From NCBI GenBank assembly GCA_013433145.1, contig CM024180.1:1798001-1862000 (forward strand): DNA of 64,000 nucleotides, in the 5' to 3' direction. Within the stretch, counting starts at the first letter, position 1. The number at the start of each line of letters is the position of its first letter. This document shows, one piece after another, positions 25,301-34,050 of the stretch. The stretch comes from Ascaris suum (Eukaryota; Nematoda; Chromadorea; Rhabditida; Ascarididae). Both the position numbers and the translations under genes were made by a program. The notes below the pieces were generated by a model, which ran no database searches, was not told the DNA's origin, and saw only the letters and a list, made by a program, of their open reading frames with translations.

Positions 25301-28300
25301 ATACTTGTACAAATCGTCTGCACAATGATCACTATTATTGATCATGTAGGCGTAAATTGGTGCAATTTTGTTGCAATGAGATGCGTGTTAAAATTTTTTC
25401 GATAATCATAGATGATCGGAACTCTCTATTTGATATTGATGAACAAAAGTCAAATACGATATAAGAGTTCGTCTTTCATACCGAACAAATTTCGTAGACG
25501 TCAAGCTTGGGCATCTCAAAACTTAAAACCAATTAAAGGCATGCACACCGCGGCAAGGCGATATCCCATATGTGTGGACACGATGTGGTAACTGTACTAC
25601 TTATAAGTGCAGTGAAACATCGGTATCGGCGTACAATACGGAGATTATGCAAGTTGAAACTCCAACTGTTTAAAAAAAAATTGTTTTTTCACCGCAGTAA
25701 CCAACCAATTAGAGAAATGATTGATATAGCCGTTCGTGCACATATTAATCATTTCGATTATTTAAAATTTGAATTCACTTTCATCGAATTCATTTACCTC
25801 CTCAAATGAATTTGCTGATTTAATGATTTTCGTCTAGTGAACATTGATGTACTCAATTGGCTGTTGAGAAATCGACCTAAATTTATACGTTGAAATAGAA
25901 GCGATAAACGATAGTATTAGAATCTCATCTATGCTATAAAGATTTGAAATCGATAAATCAGTGTAGCTAATGATACTAGAAACCAGGAATAAAGCAAGCA
26001 GATTACATAGTCTTTTCAGAATCATTTCCGTCCGGTTGGCATTGATGATATCCTAGTTCTGCAATGTGAAAGCAACAACGGACAGTGAGAGTATATATTA
26101 ATATGTGGGCGTGTTGTGTTGTTTTAGGTATGCTTTAAATTTAATGAGAAATTGACTAAAGCAGCGTAGTAACGACTGTTTTGTGCTTATCATGAGTGCC
26201 TCTCACTTAAACCATGTCTTGAGACAAGTCTTGACTATATACCTCAAAAGCGGGAGTATAGGTTTAAGTATAGGTTTATAGGTATAGGTTTAAGCAGAAG
26301 AGCGGTATAGACAACTGCGTTACATAACACACAATTGTAATAAATGCTAAATCGCACCTATAAATATGCACATATTTACTTAATAATTCACATATGTTCT
26401 ATTCGAACGAAAATCCATTCTTTTCGAATATCACTGCTCGCCGTTTCGGTTTCCACCTTTGCGTTATATCTTCGTCGATTCGGCACTCATTGTTTTCCTT
26501 TGGGCGGTTGTCTCTTCCTGCCCGATATTCTTCTTACACACTATATGTCCTTTCTATGTATTCTTTCCCTTTCCTTCCATCTTCTTCACCTCGTCCTCTT
26601 TATAATTGCAATTCATCGATGCTATCCATACTTGTTGTTTTGCGATCTACCAATGTCATTCTTGCATAAATATGTTTTCAGTTCATATCTTCACCCTTTC
26701 GGTTTCGTTCATAAGGGAATTTGTTTCTGATGTGCCCAAACTTGTTGAGAGAAAGCGCATTGATATAAGAGGCACTTGCATACGTTCGTGGAGAGATTTC
26801 TTTACATGAATATATCCTCTCATCTGAACAAGAACTTCCACCTCTATGACATCTTTTTTTATGACACTTATTCACTCTCTCTTCATCTTTTCATGGCATT
26901 GAGGTGAGCGAGTCAAGCAGTTCGACTGACTTCTACTGCTAAAATTCGTTGAAGATGAAGTGCATCGCCGGTTATTCGATGTCCATAGTTCCTCTTTCCG
27001 CACCATATCATGCCAATATTTTTTCACCTTAATTAATGCAACATCATCATCACTTAGTTCTATCTATGGACGACAATATTTCGATGTAAATACGGATATG
27101 AGGGCAATTTTAGATGACGGCAAGCTTGAATCACCAGAGGGCACCTCTTCTGATGAAGAGTCATCGATGCGTACAGAGGACGAATGTGAGCCTTTAATGA
27201 AAAAGGCACGAAGAAATCGAACAAGCTTTACATCCGAGCAATTGGATATTCTAGAAAACGCTTTTCGTGCAAATACATATCCCGATCAAGAGGAACGCGA
27301 AAGAATTGCCACAACAACTCGATTGAGCGAGGAAAAGATTATGGTAATTGACTATACTAGATATTTTGCAATATTTTATCGTTGAATATGGTGATTTCTT
27401 TGATAAGACAGTGCAATAATAATCTCTTCCTTGAGTTTGCTCTAACATTTAATATTGCAATTAATCATGATTCATTCTATCGTTTCATTGTTACTGTACG
27501 AAACTCATCAATTATTTTTGAAATTAACCTATCGACTCCGAGTAATTGCGTTCACTCTTATCATGGCAAATATAGCGCCAATGGTTGAGCGAGGAGTTTA
27601 TTTGAAACTTTTACAGCAGTTAAGCAATCCAGAACCAGTCACACCCAAGTTGAGTGATCTAGTAAACTCTCCGAGGAGTCCCGATTTGAAATGCTCACGA
27701 CAAACAATTTTTCCCTTTTCTCTTCGTAGGTCGCTCAGACGAGCCTTCCTTAGTGCACCCTCAAACTTGGGTGACTGAACACACAAGGAATCCGAACACA
27801 CAGCAATAATCAATTTAGAAGATAGACGAAAGCAAACCAACGCCCTTTTGGGTGCTAGTGCGACCTGAAGAAGCGTCCATATGCGGGAGCTGCCGGGTTG
27901 TTGAAAAGCAGTTCGATGGCGCAGTCGTCGAATAATTTTGAAGCCCCGTGTTGAAGAGCGTGAAGGAGGGATATTTATAGCTACTTCTGTTTCCGCCTTC
28001 CATCCGTCGTCATCTTCGCTGCCTGGTTCCACATAACGTTGCATGATGTTTCACCGGCACCATCCGATGGCAGCCAAAGGCGTGATTTTTGCCGGAGATT
28101 GCGTTGCTTTCAGACGCCTCTAAAAGCTTTGTACGCCTGAGAGATGCTTGGCGGAGATAGCTTGTGAAAAATGCGAAAACCTTTTTGTAGCGAATCATGC
28201 TTCCGGCGCTGATATTTTGGGTTTGAGCCTGCGAATATCTGACGAATTCGCTGCACCGAATTTAAATAATCAATGGTTACTTCGCGTTAACGCGACACTT

Positions 28301-30017
28301 TTATTTACTAGACGATGAATTCGTGTATCAGGTACATGAAAGATATATTAATGAAGAGAAAATATTTTATCGATTCTGCGTTGATCTTACAATTAAAAAA
28401 CTATTTTATGTAAGCACTGAGAAAGTGCAGCTGCAAAAAAAAAAGAATAAAATTGTAATTAACAGAATTTGCTATTAATCTAAAGCTACAAGTTCAAAAA
28501 TTTATTTTTAACTATTCTGCTAGTAAATATTTGATTAGTTTTTACCTAGAAAATAAGGAAAAAGTTCAAATCAACTCTCACGAATGCACTGTCCGATTTC
28601 CTTAATAAATAGGAGGTTGAGTCATACAAATGATCATTATGACAGCCTCATTTACAGACATGGTTCAGTAACAGGCGTGCACGATGTCGGAAAAACTTTG
28701 CAATTAGCCCAAGCAATCCATTCATCTTGCAGAATATTGCTTCTCCAGCTGCCACCTCTGTACCACAGGTATTGTCATGTCCTTCATGCATTCATTTCAA
28801 TTCACACTTCATGCAATGCTCACAGATGTATTCATATTCAAGTGTGCATGCTCCTTGCCCCTATTTATCCCTTTCAATTTTCTAAACGAGGCCCTCGCAA
28901 TTTTATACAGCTAATTTCTATGCATCAGACAATCTCAGCGTCACATTTCACAATCCATTTTAATCTTCTATCTCTGTGAGGTAAAAGTATTTCTTTAATT
29001 CCTGGGATGATACTTTTCAAGTGGCATTTTAAAAGTTCTAGGCTATCTACTGTAAAATTTGTTAAACATTGATTTGAACGCTCGGAATCGTCACATTCCA
29101 CGAACTGTGTCTAGAACTTGCTCCTTTTCCAGCGCAGTTTCGAGGATTGCCTAAAACATTTTCTTAATATTAGTTTTTTCCCCGGAGAGTATCCGGGAAC
29201 AAAACTGCTACACCCAAAGTCGCATTTTTTGGTGTATGTTTCTACCGTCAGGCAGAATCGACGCTATCCGCACTGTTATAGTTTCTAATAATATGCTTCA
29301 TCATCATTCGTGTTGTATTTCATCCGTGAGTCACTTTGACCATTCTCTAACCCCTAAATTTTGCATACTATTAATTGCTTTCTTAGAGTATCTAGATCAG
29401 TGTTTTAGCAATGTCTTTTGGCGACCAACTTAGTTTTACGCTTGTTATTCCGCGGGATATAAAATATCTGGATACGAATACCATGTTGAAGCCTTCCCTA
29501 ATGCGGATTTAAAATAGGATCTTAAGATAGGTTTCGTTGTGCTAGGCGAGTTTTTGTCGCGTTCAGTTGCTTACGTTGAGATCGGGGGTTTTAATTGGCT
29601 TGATCGACGTTTTTGGCTCAAGTAGCCGTCAAGTTTGCATGAAATTTTCCTTGAGGCGCCCCCACTTATCTGTCCGTTGGTCAAATTTAATAATTGCTTT
29701 GCAATGCAGAAGTGGTGATAAAATTTATGTGCAGATTTATCCTCATACCTCTTGAAGTTCGCGTGGATAATTAAAACAACCCTTCCGTTTTTCTTAGAAT
29801 CTATCACCTTAGAAGATATGTGAGCACTGAACTGATTTTTTCATTAGGGAGGATAATTTTTGAGGAACTTTATTTGTGATGATCTTTTAATTTATAGGTG
29901 CCGATTGTGACAATGTTCTCACAACCAATTACATTGTTTCCATCGACGATAAGTCCTCAATCGATCAAACTACAAGAGCAACCTATAATATTTTATCCTC
30001 AGTACACAACGTTGTGA
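6888..30017 (+). CDS. pax-3: Gene A: Pax3/7-class paired-box and homeobox transcription factor (8 exons, 322 aa)
   Basis: Predicted nuclear sequence-specific transcription factor. Spliced CDS: 6888-6935, 8094-8191, 8871-8967, 12778-12944, 13443-13540, 27114-27343, 28658-28768, 29898-30017; total 969 nt, in frame to a TGA. Domains: PAI subdomain about residues 13-81 ([27 protein letters not shown]), RED subdomain 82-139 ([17 protein letters not shown]), octapeptide HSIENILG 159-166, acidic linker, homeodomain 201-260 with W48, F49, S50, N51, then a Ser/Pro/Gln-rich tail. This set of parts is diagnostic of Pax3/7: Pax6 lacks the octapeptide and Pax2/5/8 keep only part of the homeodomain. In C. 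elegans, pax-3 acts in ventral versus lateral epidermal fate (family knowledge). All introns are GT-AG and phases match at each junction. Oddities: Met46-Thr47 and Cys56 in the homeodomain. Least certain parts: the start (ATG 6888 or 6891) and the last exon. Confidence 0.88.
6936..8870 (+). other. Gene A introns 1 (6936-8093) and 2 (8192-8870)
   Basis: AT-rich introns flanking exon 2. Donors are GTATTG and GTAAGT; acceptors are TTGTAG and TTTTAAG. I see no further paired-domain coding or notable repeat in them. Confidence 0.75.
8094..8191 (+). CDS. pax-3: Gene A exon 2: PAI subdomain, first half
   Basis: 98 nt, phase 0 in and phase 2 out. It follows the acceptor TTGTAG and ends AA before GTAAGT. 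It encodes [17 protein letters not shown], then [15 protein letters not shown] and the first two bases of a Lys codon. This is the beta-hairpin and first helices of the paired domain that contact DNA in the minor groove (family knowledge). The gene B counterpart differs at only 4 of 33 residues including the split Lys. Confidence 0.95.
8871..8967 (+). CDS. pax-3: Gene A exon 3: PAI subdomain, second half
   Basis: 97 nt: one base completes Lys49, then 32 codons ending SPGQ before GTATCG. It contains [16 protein letters not shown], the PAI recognition-helix region, and [12 protein letters not shown], the linker toward the RED subdomain. The acceptor is TTTTAAG (a slightly unusual AAG). The longer open frame around it (8836-9069) runs into intron on both sides. 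The gene B exon has identical length and phase. Confidence 0.93.
12347..12481. repeat. (AAAT)n microsatellite in gene A intron 3
   Basis: About 130 bp of AAAT units, with AATG variants at the left end. It produces a Leu-Phe-Ile-Tyr open frame on the minus strand that is not coding. Confidence 0.95.
12611..12758 (+). repeat. Direct repeat copy 1, upstream of gene A exon 4
   Basis: About 148 bp, from AACCGCTATCCCTT to TGGAATTT, diverged from a second copy at 13251-13396. The best-conserved core is GATGGGTATCGAAAGAAA with CATTCCGCATAA. It ends about 20 bp before the exon 4 acceptor. Confidence 0.85.
12778..12944 (+). CDS. pax-3: Gene A exon 4: RED subdomain
   Basis: 167 nt, from acceptor ACTTCAG to AACAG before GTGCTG; phase 0 in, phase 2 out. 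It encodes IGGNPRSR, a helical stretch with [17 protein letters not shown], and APTVSSIN, matching the C-terminal half of paired domains (compare IGGSKPR and PSVSSINR in other Pax proteins). Codon use is clearly GC-richer than the surrounding intron. It is 60 percent identical to the gene B exon (33 of 55 residues by direct count). A 146-bp repeat starts upstream and ends about 20 bp before this exon, with a second copy after it. Confidence 0.95.
12945..13442 (+). other. Gene A intron 4
   Basis: A 498-nt intron from GTGCTG to GTTATAG, interrupting the Arg137 codon. Its second half is largely the duplicated copy (13251-13396) of the sequence lying before exon 4. Confidence 0.7.
13251..13396 (+). 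repeat. Direct repeat copy 2, upstream of gene A exon 5
   Basis: Second copy of the repeat at 12611-12758, offset by 640 bp, ending about 46 bp before the exon 5 acceptor. Several substitutions and short indels separate the copies, so the duplication is not recent. Confidence 0.85.
13443..13540 (+). CDS. pax-3: Gene A exon 5: end of paired domain and octapeptide
   Basis: 98 nt, acceptor GTTATAG, donor GTAAGA. One base completes Arg137, 32 codons follow, and the exon ends with a lone G (phase 1). It encodes [11 protein letters not shown], a basic linker KRNKKTK, and HSIENILG at residues 159-166. The last is the Pax octapeptide (an eh1-like motif; HSIDGIL type), known to recruit Groucho/TLE corepressors. 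The exact phase fit on both sides, and the equal spacing to the gene B octapeptide, make this short exon convincing. Confidence 0.88.
14820..14909. repeat. (TA)n microsatellite in gene A intron 5
   Basis: About 90 bp of pure TA repeats. Confidence 0.95.
16208..16298. repeat. (TA)n microsatellite in gene A intron 5
   Basis: About 90 bp of pure TA repeats, 1.3 kb from the previous array. Confidence 0.95.
20862..20874 (-). promoter_or_regulatory. DR1 nuclear-receptor-like site in gene A intron 5
   Basis: TGAACTTTGAACT on the plus strand reads AGTTCAAAGTTCA on the minus strand, with a third near half-site (GACCT) adjacent. Identical in core to 4667-4679. Confidence 0.3.
21375..21415. repeat. 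15-bp perfect hairpin in gene A intron 5
   Basis: CTCTTATGATGATTT and its exact reverse complement, separated by 11 nt. It could form a stem-loop. I see no terminator or RNA-gene context, and such short hairpins arise by chance in AT-rich DNA. Confidence 0.7.
26255..26294. repeat. Short tandem of TATAGGTTTAAG-like units
   Basis: Three to four degenerate copies of TATAGGTTTA within 40 bp. Confidence 0.7.
27114..27343 (+). CDS. pax-3: Gene A exon 6: acidic linker and homeodomain residues 1-46
   Basis: 230 nt, acceptor CAATTTTAG, donor GTAATT. Two bases complete Asp170. The exon encodes an acidic Ser/Glu-rich linker (SSDEESS, RTEDECE), a basic KKARR start and homeodomain positions 1-46, with [10 protein letters not shown] (helix 1) and [11 protein letters not shown] (helix 2). 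It stops exactly at position 46, the intron site common in paired-class homeobox genes. The open frame continues upstream to 26960, but the phase from exon 5 selects 27114. Homeodomain residue 46 is Met where Gln is usual. Confidence 0.93.
27344..28657 (+). other. Gene A intron 6 with a GC-richer island
   Basis: This 1.3 kb intron interrupts the homeodomain at position 46/47. About 27600-28200 is GC-richer than the rest and has long open frames on the minus strand, looking like an inserted repetitive element. The remainder is ordinary AT-rich intron. Confidence 0.7.
27600..28200 (-). mobile_element. GC-richer repeat-like island in gene A intron 6 (type unknown)
   Basis: This segment differs in base composition from the rest of the intron and is open over 148 codons on the minus strand (27598-28044), with two more minus-strand frames overlapping (27815-28003, 28010-28198). 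The translated style (many Arg, Ser, Leu; for example [15 protein letters not shown]) resembles the spurious products predicted from dispersed repeats in parasitic nematode genomes, as far as I recall. An internal inverted pair (CACCCAAGTTGAG near 27648 and its near-complement near 27760) supports a discrete element. No transposase, reverse transcriptase or target-site duplication was identified. Confidence 0.35.
28658..28768 (+). CDS. pax-3: Gene A exon 7: homeodomain recognition helix and tail
   Basis: 111 nt, phase 0 both ends, acceptor TTTACAG, donor CAG before GTATTG. It encodes [12 protein letters not shown], homeodomain positions 47-58, then a Ser/Pro/Ala-rich tail with ISPSNPF and [10 protein letters not shown]. 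Ser50 marks the Pax type of paired-class homeodomain. Thr47 replaces the usual Val or Ile, and Cys56 replaces the usual Trp. The gene B counterpart is 108 nt in the same phase. Confidence 0.9.
28769..29897 (+). other. Gene A intron 7
   Basis: About 1.1 kb between the recognition-helix exon and the predicted last exon, GTATTG to TTTATAG. I see no repeat or coding signal in it. Readthrough of the donor would stay open in frame to a TAA at about 28912, so an unspliced alternative C-terminus is conceivable. Confidence 0.55.
29898..30017 (+). CDS. pax-3: Gene A exon 8 (probable): C-terminal tail and stop
   Basis: After acceptor TTTATAG, the phase-0 frame reads 39 codons to [18 protein letters not shown], then [13 protein letters not shown] and IIFYPQY. 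The Gln/Pro/Ser/Thr/Tyr-rich composition resembles Pax C-terminal activation tails, and the phase fits exon 7. A second frame through the same DNA is also open (to 30082), so the reading frame rests on phase alone. There is no close AATAAA; the first clear one I saw downstream is at 30723-30728. Confidence 0.5.
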   Translation: MPIVTMFSQPITLFPSTISPQSIKLQEQPIIFYPQYTTL

Positions 30018-30722
30018 TGCCATCAAATGGAATTTATTGTGAAAATTCGTTTCCTGGACAGCATCAAGTAATCAAATTTTAGCTGTCATAAAAACGTACA
30101 TTCCAGCGGAAGGACTTCATCGCGCCGATTAATCGCACAAGCTGGAACACATTCTTGAGGGTTGAGTGTTTCAAGGGCAAGAGATTGTAATATCTATAGA
30201 AGAGATTTGGTTAGGGAACGGGAGTCTTGCATCCTCCCAGCTTTGCCGGTCTTTTTGACCGTGGTTCTCGTCCGAGTTTAGAAAAGATCATAAGGCCGTG
30301 CACAGCAAAAACGTCATTAGTTTTTTCTTTCACTATTGTCATTTGGTAGACTGGTTCAGTCTTCACTTGAGGTATATTTCTTTTTGCACCTCAGGTCATA
30401 TACATGTGGAACTAAGCTTAAAATTTCGAACTATCTTTAAAACTTTCTGCGAGTCTAAGCATTGAAGGGAGCCTGTTTGTAGTAGTGAAAACTCGTACAA
30501 AACATTCCCGCCTTCCAAATAATATTGCACCAAGTGGTTGTTTTAATGGAGTATTTCGAAAAAAAATACGAGCCTAGGAGGTCAAAATGCAAAACAAAGG
30601 AACGAAGACCTAAAGTGAGGAGGATTCATCCGAGGTTTTCCGGTACTTTGCATTCCATTATTCCATTACTTCATCAAATTTACTTTTCGAAAATCGATTT
30701 ATACAATAAGAGTTTTTGTCTC

Positions 30723-30728
30723 AATAAA
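30723..30728 (+). terminator. Candidate polyadenylation signal of gene A
   Basis: AATAAA within TCAATAAAGC, about 700 nt after the predicted gene A stop. It is the first clear canonical hexamer I noticed downstream. The long implied 3' UTR makes this uncertain. Confidence 0.2.
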
Positions 30729-33700
30729 GCTTTAATTGAGTGTATGCCTCGAAAGGCTGCAATTTTTCATTAGAGATGAGCCTTATTAGAAGGAATTCTA
30801 TTTCAACAAATTTTAAGCTCGTGAACTTCCCAAATAAAAAAAAACATTCCGTGTGACTTACTGCATACGATGTTTGTCTTTCTCATTGTCCGAATACGTG
30901 TAACATATATGATTAATAAAATAATTTGCATCTTTTCTTTTTTTTTTGCATATGACGAAAGGATGTTTTACGCATTTCTACAATCCGTAACAATATACGC
31001 ATGATTGCGCGAAGGTCACATCAAGAAAAAATGCCTAGCTAATGATTGTGGCTTAGAAAAATTTGGCGCCGATGAAATTTATTTTCAAATTGGCATATAT
31101 CAGTTGAATTTAAATATCAAAGTTTATGCAAATTATTCTCTTCTTGCAATGTTTGATAGGAAATTTCGCGCATTTGTCTTTGCACATTATGTTCACACAT
31201 TGTGCAACGTTAGCATGTAATTCTAGCATTTTTGTGCGTAGGAAGAAATTTTCATATGCGATTCTTTGCCCATAAAGCTCTCACAATCGTTCATGACCAT
31301 TTCCAAGTAATCACCTATTTGAATAAGTCTAAATGCATAGTTGAGATCCTTTGCAATTCTTGCCCAATTCTCTGGATGAAAGTGCTATTGCTTGCAGAGT
31401 GTAGCTGAAATATTTCATTTCTAATTTCTCAAGATATTTTAACCGCATTTTGTCGATTTCGATGAAATTTTTATGCTTCAAAGTGAATCATATCATCGAG
31501 CAAACAAGTTGAAATAGCAATTACCATACATTAATAGTGATAGAAATAAATGAAAAATCAGAATATATGGCCGAACAATATTCGATTTCGATCATAAAAT
31601 AAATCTCACTGAAGTACGTATTCAATTCTATGCCATGGTCACTTTCAATGATTTTAATGTCTAAATGGGCCTTCTCTATTTGGACGATGTATTCGTTTAA
31701 CCGTTGAGCAAGCGACGATCATCGCGTGATTATTGCACTATTAACGACCCAATTCGCACTCGTCAACCACTTTACTCTTATCAGATTTCTTCTTATACGA
31801 GCTCACCCCTATCTAAGAAGAAAAAAAAAAACTTTCTTACGAATGATGGGGAGCAATCTCTGTTTTTTTTTTTTTTTCGGCGACAGCAAAACCACCTCAT
31901 AGATGGTATAAAGTGCAAATTGTAATCACTTACTTTTGGTTGATTGATTGTTCCCTATTTATTCATTAACTTATCATTTTAAAATTGCATGATAAAATCA
32001 CTAAATTGGTTAGCGGCACAATTTCCGATTGATTGATTAAATTTGAACGGTCAAAAATCGCCCAGATAATCGTCAGCTTCCATCTAACTACGGAGCATAT
32101 TTACTAAACAAGATATATTTAGCGATCATGATTTGCCCTCCTTTTCTTCAGAAAAATACTCAAACACCTTAGTTATGCTTAAATTAGATGTCGCTTTGCA
32201 ATTATTTCCGATCATTTCGATGATTAGATTGCTCAGTAGGTTCGATCATTGAGACATTGAAACACCTGTTATTCGAAGAAATCGATCTCCTTGATGTTGT
32301 TAGAGAACATAATTTTAAGTCGCCTCTGATGAATTTAAGCTTATGCAAAGATTGCATGAAAGTTATCATATCTAAGAATTTATCATGCACTTCCTCTCAT
32401 ATCTTAGACAACGTTTCAATCAGCGTTTTTCATCAGAAATCATTTCGTACGATAATTTCCTATCATTAAAAATTTGATCGATTTACTTGATTTAATTTTG
32501 TAGAAATGAAAATAGCACATCATCAGCGTTGGAATTTTCTTTTTTTTTTTGTGCAGTTCCACTCATAAGTTGAATTGGCATTATCTATAGACCATAAATG
32601 AATAATCGAACATGCTCAATTATACATTTATATTTGCACCGAGACGCTCTGCTTCACTAATATTTCATGAAAAATCGCTTTTTTCTTCCAGTTTGCAAAC
32701 CTACTAGTTGAGGAATTTCATACACGAATTTCTCTACACATAGTTTCATGAACCTAAAAATAGCAAGGAGAGGAGGGGGGGGGGTGGAAGGATGTTATAG
32801 CACGAGTTATGCTTATCGAAGTTTTTAATGGACAGCTCATAGTCCTCAGACAATGAAACAATATCGATGAGAGAAGATATTGTGCACAATTAAAAGGGAT
32901 ATGCTTCACAGCGATAGCAAAATGCTCTAACACGCTCGTTTTTAGGCTTTCAGTCCTATAGATTAATTACCCAAATTCCTTTGGACGCATTTTATTTCCC
33001 TTCCTTCGTACTCCTAACTTCTGGGTGGTATCTTTCGCATGTGATTTTTAGGCAAGACCGTTGCTGTGCAAATATTCTTTTTTTTTTTTCAAAAAACCGC
33101 ACGTGATCTTAAATTAAATTTCAATATTCGCGCTGTCGTGGCCACTCTTCGAGAATATAGAGGCATTTATTTTGACCAACAGTTAAAAAACATTCCCAGA
33201 GTTCATTTCATTGTGGAGTGAAATGATCCCACGAAAGCGTTAGAATAGAAGTTGGGATGAGCATTTGTTGTCCAGACGACCCAACTGCCACACCCATCTA
33301 TACTTGTTCTCGATTTCGGTGAAAGATACGCTCATTGTGGATGAACTATTGCTTCTGAAGTATCCGCTGCATACACAACTTTTACTTCTCTCTCAGATGG
33401 AAGTTTATCGCTGCTGCTTTCTTGCTATGCACTCATATCTAAAACATTCAAAGAGATGTATAGTGGGATTTTCTGATGAATACATTCTGATATAAATCAA
33501 TCACGAAGAACTATTTCAGAATCGTCCATCAAACACTCAGTTAGAACTCCTTGGAAGCAGTTTTTTTTTCATTTCAAATTGACAACACAGTCAACTCTTG
33601 ACTAATGCTGAAAAACCTCTGGAAAAAAACTTGCCTGATATTTCCTTCTCAGTTGCAAATAGGATTAATTATGCTGTAACGAGCAAGATCATGGGAATGT

Positions 33701-34000
33701 TCATCAAATTATACCTGAAAATATGACAGTAATAATGTCATATGAATTAAATTTATATGTGAGTTCTCAATCGAGCAAATATCTGATGAATTCTTTTAGG
33801 AGGTGAGGAAGATGTATACGTGAGATAACGAATAATGGCATCTCTTCTTCGCACATTAATAGTGCGGCGTCATTCGATGATTGCGCTCAAATACATCGTA
33901 ACGATACGTGTGAAGATAGCAACAACAGTGCACATATTTCATGCATTGCGTTTACCAGATACATTCCATGAGTTTTATCCATTCCCTACCCGTGTGGGAT

Positions 34001-34050
34001 AATTTGAGCTAAACTGCGGGTAAAACTTACCCGCAATTTTAACTCAAATT
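34001..34050. repeat. Imperfect 24-bp inverted repeat
   Basis: Arms beginning AATTTGAG(C/T)TAAA and ending GCGGGTAA face each other across 3 nt, with about two differences. It could form a strong hairpin. Function unknown. Confidence 0.75.

Larger units (their letters stand above)
13541..27113 (+). other. Gene A intron 5 (13.6 kb)
   Basis: This giant intron separates the octapeptide exon from the homeodomain exon. It carries two (TA)n arrays, a 15-bp hairpin (21375-21415), a nuclear-receptor-like repeat (20862-20874) and a tandem TATAGGTTTAAG motif (26255-26294). The longest open frame is 141 codons on the minus strand (19407-19832); it is hydrophobic and Ser/Ile-rich, with no family I can name. 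A nested gene is possible but unsupported. Confidence 0.7.
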
